From assembly GCA_022451835.1 (NCBI GenBank), contig JAKUNX010000077.1:1-8739 (forward strand): 8,739 nucleotides of DNA. Direction: 5' to 3'. The translations under genes were made by a program, and so were the position numbers. The stretch is from Candidatus Poseidoniaceae archaeon (GTDB taxonomy: Archaea > Thermoplasmatota > Poseidoniia > Poseidoniales > Poseidoniaceae). Positions 6,908-8,739 of this stretch are shown here, in pieces. The notes under the pieces were generated by a model. It made no database searches. It was not told the DNA's origin and saw nothing but the letters and a program-made list of their open reading frames with translations. Within the stretch, counting starts at the first letter, position 1, and the number at the start of each line of letters is the position of its first letter.

Positions 6908-7621
6908 TTATTTCTTCATGTTTAATGCTTCAATGATATCAGCACCCTCGAGAAATGGAATATTTCTTGATTTTGCCCATAATTTAGCTTCATCAACTGA
7001 TAGGGCTAAATCGCCATCCGGCTCAAGCATTTCTGCACCAATTACCACCGGTGAAACATTCGCTAATCTTGCTAAGCCAACTGCCAATTCAGTATGTCCT
7101 TGCCGGCGTAACAAACCACCTTCAGTTTCTCTACAAACAGGGATATGGCCAGGTGTTCTAAATTCTTGTCCGAGTAATTTTTTAGCCTCTTTATCTTCAG
7201 TGTTATTGGTAAAAACCTCATTGGTTAATTCTGCAAACCTCCTAGTTGTTAGGCAACGGTCTTTATCGGTAATTCCTGTATATGTTCCTCTGTGGTTTAG
7301 AGACAAGGTAAATGCAGAACGCGAATCATAACGTAAATCATTGGTCACCAATTCTTGCAATACATCATATTGACTGGTTAGAGCTTCATGAGTGTGGAGG
7401 TCTTGCAAAAATGGCAAACCAAACTTTTCTCCAACTTCGTGTCCAATCGCTAAGAACAGTAATCCTCCACAGTCTTGGCGTAATTGCCTCATATTTGCTG
7501 GAGTAACATATTGAGCAGAGAATAAAAGGTCGGTCTCGCCCTCTCTTTTTTCAGAATCAAAAAGACAAACTGGTAAGCCATTGGAAAATGCATTAATAGC
7601 CTCTTTAATCGAATTGCTCAT
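6908..7621 (-). CDS. ribB: 3,4-dihydroxy-2-butanone 4-phosphate synthase, archaeal type
   Basis: Converts ribulose 5-phosphate to 3,4-dihydroxy-2-butanone 4-phosphate plus formate, the four-carbon substrate of RibH; Mg-dependent. The 237-aa single-domain protein has the acidic active-site loop REGETD (26-31), RQDCGGLLFLAI (48-59), NHRGTYTGITDKDR (109-122), the TPGHIP motif with H159, and RQGHTELAV (173-181) followed by the conserved Glu in GAEML. The insert around YDVLQELVTNDLRYDSRSAF (85-104) matches the archaeal subtype, and there is no fused GTP cyclohydrolase II. ATG 7621 is the only possible nearby start because an in-frame TGA occurs at 7642. An SD-like GAGAGGT is 13 nt away, rather far. 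It heads the leftward flavin cluster and is divergent from the gene at 7765. Confidence 0.95.
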   Translation of the reverse strand: MSNSIKEAINAFSNGLPVCLFDSEKREGETDLLFSAQYVTPANMRQLRQDCGGLLFLAIGHEVGEKFGLPFLQDLHTHEALTSQYDVLQELVTNDLRYDSRSAFTLSLNHRGTYTGITDKDRCLTTRRFAELTNEVFTNNTEDKEAKKLLGQEFRTPGHIPVCRETEGGLLRRQGHTELAVGLARLANVSPVVIGAEMLEPDGDLALSVDEAKLWAKSRNIPFLEGADIIEALNMKK

Positions 7622-7764
7622 GTCTACGGGTTGAACCTCTCATTGATGAAGTGTCGCATACAATCATAGCAGCTAAATTTACCTTTTTACGGGTCTTTTT
7701 GCCCGAATAACGGAAAGGTCTTATCATTAGGTGACCATTGGCTTGAACCTGCGGGGGGATGTAG
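7622..7764. promoter_or_regulatory. Divergent intergenic region between ribB and the endonuclease IV-like gene
   Basis: This is the only divergent gap in the window (143 nt) and must hold both promoters. A candidate TATA element for ribB is TAAATTTA at 7674-7681, preceded on the minus strand by AAAAAGG, a BRE-like purine-rich stretch; it would give a leader of about 30 nt. No clear TATA is visible for the rightward gene. The octamer TTGAACCT occurs at both ends (7631-7638 and 7743-7750). A short CGGG/CCCG inverted repeat flanks TCTTTTTG near 7690-7705. No FMN riboswitch-like architecture is seen, and the region is too short for one. Confidence 0.4.
7753..7760 (+). promoter_or_regulatory. G-run Shine-Dalgarno site for the endonuclease IV-like gene
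   Basis: GGGGGGAT followed by GTAG and TTG. It supports the TTG start at 7765 rather than an ATG: the ATG overlapping the G-run is followed at once by TAG. The layout copies the site before the response-regulator-like gene. Confidence 0.6.
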
Positions 7765-8487
7765 TTGCCGATTAAATTGGGTCCAGCAGGTATTCCATTA
7801 TCATGCAAAGGTCGTACTATCGTAGAAGGTATGGACGACATCATCTCTCTAGGTTTGGAAACCATGGAAGTCCAAACTGTAAGAATGATTGCCCCTCAAC
7901 ACTTTGAACAATACTGGCAAGCCGGAGTGTTGGCCAATAAAACTGAATTTGAAATGAACATTCACGGACCATATTATTCTGAATTACTTGGTGATAGAGT
8001 CGAAAGAGGACGTTCATTGACCAAAATTGAATCCACATTACAAGCAGCTAAAACAATCAATGCTCGACACATTACGCTGCATGCTGGACATTATGGTGAA
8101 ATGGGCAGAGGACGTGCGGCAAACGAACAATTAGCAAATGTCTATGCTGGAATAGTTGATAGAGTCCACGAAATTTGGCATGATGATGAAGATATTTATC
8201 CTGTATTCCCATGGTTAAAGGACGGAACACCATCAAAAATTGGTATCGAAACATCAGGTCGACAAGAATTATGGGGTAGCCTTGAAGAAGTTCTTGAAGT
8301 TGTTAATCACGTTGAGGGAACTGTGCCTGTACTCAACATTGCCCACATACATTCTAGAGGTCATGGTAGTATGAGAACCTCTGAAGATTATGGAGAAATG
8401 TTTGATTTAGTGAGGGAAACAATCGGTACCAAAGAATTCTACTGCAATGCATTATACTCAGATCAAGAAGTCGGACTTGAACTTTGA
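7765..8487 (+). CDS. Endonuclease IV-like (AP endonuclease family 2) TIM-barrel protein, N-terminal part, prematurely stopped
   Basis: Sugar-phosphate-isomerase/endonuclease IV-like metal-dependent TIM barrel, a family that cleaves DNA at abasic sites in base-excision repair. The N-terminus KLGPAGIPLSCKG and the segment LGLETMEVQTVR are typical of archaeal members. Candidate metal ligands follow the Nfo order: H67 (IHGPYY), H106 (LHAGH), E162 (IGIETSG) and H194 (NIAHIHSRG); the Asp normally before this last His is N191. After EFYC (224-227) the frame leaves the family pattern: the next conserved block, with another ligand His (HFS in relatives), is absent, and the chain ends at 240 aa instead of about 280 or more. 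The true C-terminus is readable in the +1-shifted frame downstream, so this is the front half of a broken gene or a sequence error. The TTG start is backed by a G-run SD. The change D to N makes full nuclease activity uncertain even in an intact protein. Confidence 0.75.
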   Translation: MPIKLGPAGIPLSCKGRTIVEGMDDIISLGLETMEVQTVRMIAPQHFEQYWQAGVLANKTEFEMNIHGPYYSELLGDRVERGRSLTKIESTLQAAKTINARHITLHAGHYGEMGRGRAANEQLANVYAGIVDRVHEIWHDDEDIYPVFPWLKDGTPSKIGIETSGRQELWGSLEEVLEVVNHVEGTVPVLNIAHIHSRGHGSMRTSEDYGEMFDLVRETIGTKEFYCNALYSDQEVGLEL

Positions 8488-8739
8488 ACCTCTAGCAGAA
8501 TTTATTGTAGAAGAGGGAGGATGGTTAGACATTACACTTATCTCGGATTCACCATTGCTTGAACACGATGCTATGTACATGCTGCAAAATATCGAAAAGG
8601 CAAGACACAAGCAACTTGAACGTAAAGCTAGAGAGGATCGAAGAAGAAGTCTAGCTGCGCAAACTGGAAGGTCTACTGAAGAAATTAAAGCTAGAGAACT
8701 TGAAATTGCTAATGCACGCACTCAAGCCGCTACTGAAGA
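8438..8739 (+). pseudogene. Out-of-frame C-terminal part of the endonuclease IV-like gene, running off the window
   Basis: In the frame shifted by +1 from the gene at 7765, an open frame continues to the window edge without a stop. It reads AMHYTQIKKSDLNFEPLAEF, then EEGGWLDITLISDSPLLEHD and AMYMLQNIEKA. This matches the C-terminal third of endonuclease IV-like proteins: the K-K-S-D-L..EPLAE helix, then an IS(E/D)SP..E.DA strand and helix, with Asp at the last metal-ligand position where Glu is usual. Beyond the barrel (from about 8600) follows a highly charged Lys/Arg/Glu-rich helix (KQLERKAREDRRR and onward), at least 45 residues and not part of the core fold. The junction lies between about 8437 and 8450. 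No independent start with an SD is evident, so this is a gene remnant, or an artefact, rather than a separate gene. Confidence 0.7.

Noticed and set aside
6918..7331. 137-aa plus-strand open frame
   Set aside because: Entirely antisense to ribB, which has unambiguous catalytic motifs.
7605..7865. 86-aa minus-strand open frame spanning the ribB/endonuclease divergent gap
   Set aside because: It overlaps the ribB start and the antisense of the endonuclease IV-like N-terminus, with no recognisable family; best explained as a chance frame in the promoter region.
8431..8487. Programmed ribosomal frameshift joining the two endonuclease IV-like frames
   Set aside because: No slippery heptamer or downstream structure is visible, and a conserved block is missing at the junction, which points to a deletion rather than recoding.
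8458..8721. 87-aa minus-strand open frame
   Set aside because: Antisense to the shifted C-terminal frame of the endonuclease IV-like gene; its Ser/Leu-rich hydrophobic look comes from the complement of charged codons.

Overview
The window looks like a piece of an uncultivated archaeon, most likely a marine Thermoplasmatota-type euryarchaeote (Poseidoniales/MGII or a relative). The inference rests on an archaeal-type FAD synthetase (RibL), a RibB of the archaeal subtype, AT-rich sequence, tight gene packing, and TTG starts behind G-rich ribosome binding sites. No rRNA, tRNA, CRISPR array or mobile element was seen, so the taxonomic call is moderate confidence only.

Layout: nine genes run leftwards on the minus strand and one broken gene runs rightwards at the right end. 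From right to left, a compact flavin cluster comes first: ribB (7621-6908), ribL (6857-6423), ribE (6412-5807) and ribH (5805-5413). The ribL/ribE/ribH junctions are only 10 and 1 nt, with each Shine-Dalgarno (SD) site lying in the end of the upstream gene. The cluster continues, probably on the same transcript, into trxB (5344-4415), an FAD-dependent thioredoxin reductase, and a MoeZ-like E1 activating enzyme fused to a rhodanese domain (about 4379-3222). After a 138-nt gap comes a second leftward unit: a response-regulator-like protein with a degenerate receiver (3083-1986), a VTT/DedA-type membrane protein (1983-1258), and a 2-oxoacid dehydrogenase E1 that leaves the left edge (1238-1).

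The flavin genes cover DHBP formation, lumazine synthase, riboflavin synthase and FMN adenylylation. GTP cyclohydrolase, the deaminase/reductase steps and riboflavin kinase are not in the window and must be elsewhere. The E1 gene uses thiamine diphosphate, and MoeZ-like enzymes supply sulfur for thiamine, molybdopterin or tRNA thiolation, so cofactor and redox metabolism is the common theme.

At the right end, an endonuclease IV-like TIM-barrel gene starts at 7765 (divergent from ribB) but stops at 8487. The missing C-terminal part is plainly readable in the +1-shifted frame from about 8447 to the window edge, so the gene carries a small frameshifting deletion or a sequence error. This is the clearest anomaly. 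The next most interesting points are the receiver with Glu at the phospho-acceptor position, and the mixed archaeal/bacterial riboflavin pathway. I found no convincing novel multi-gene system.
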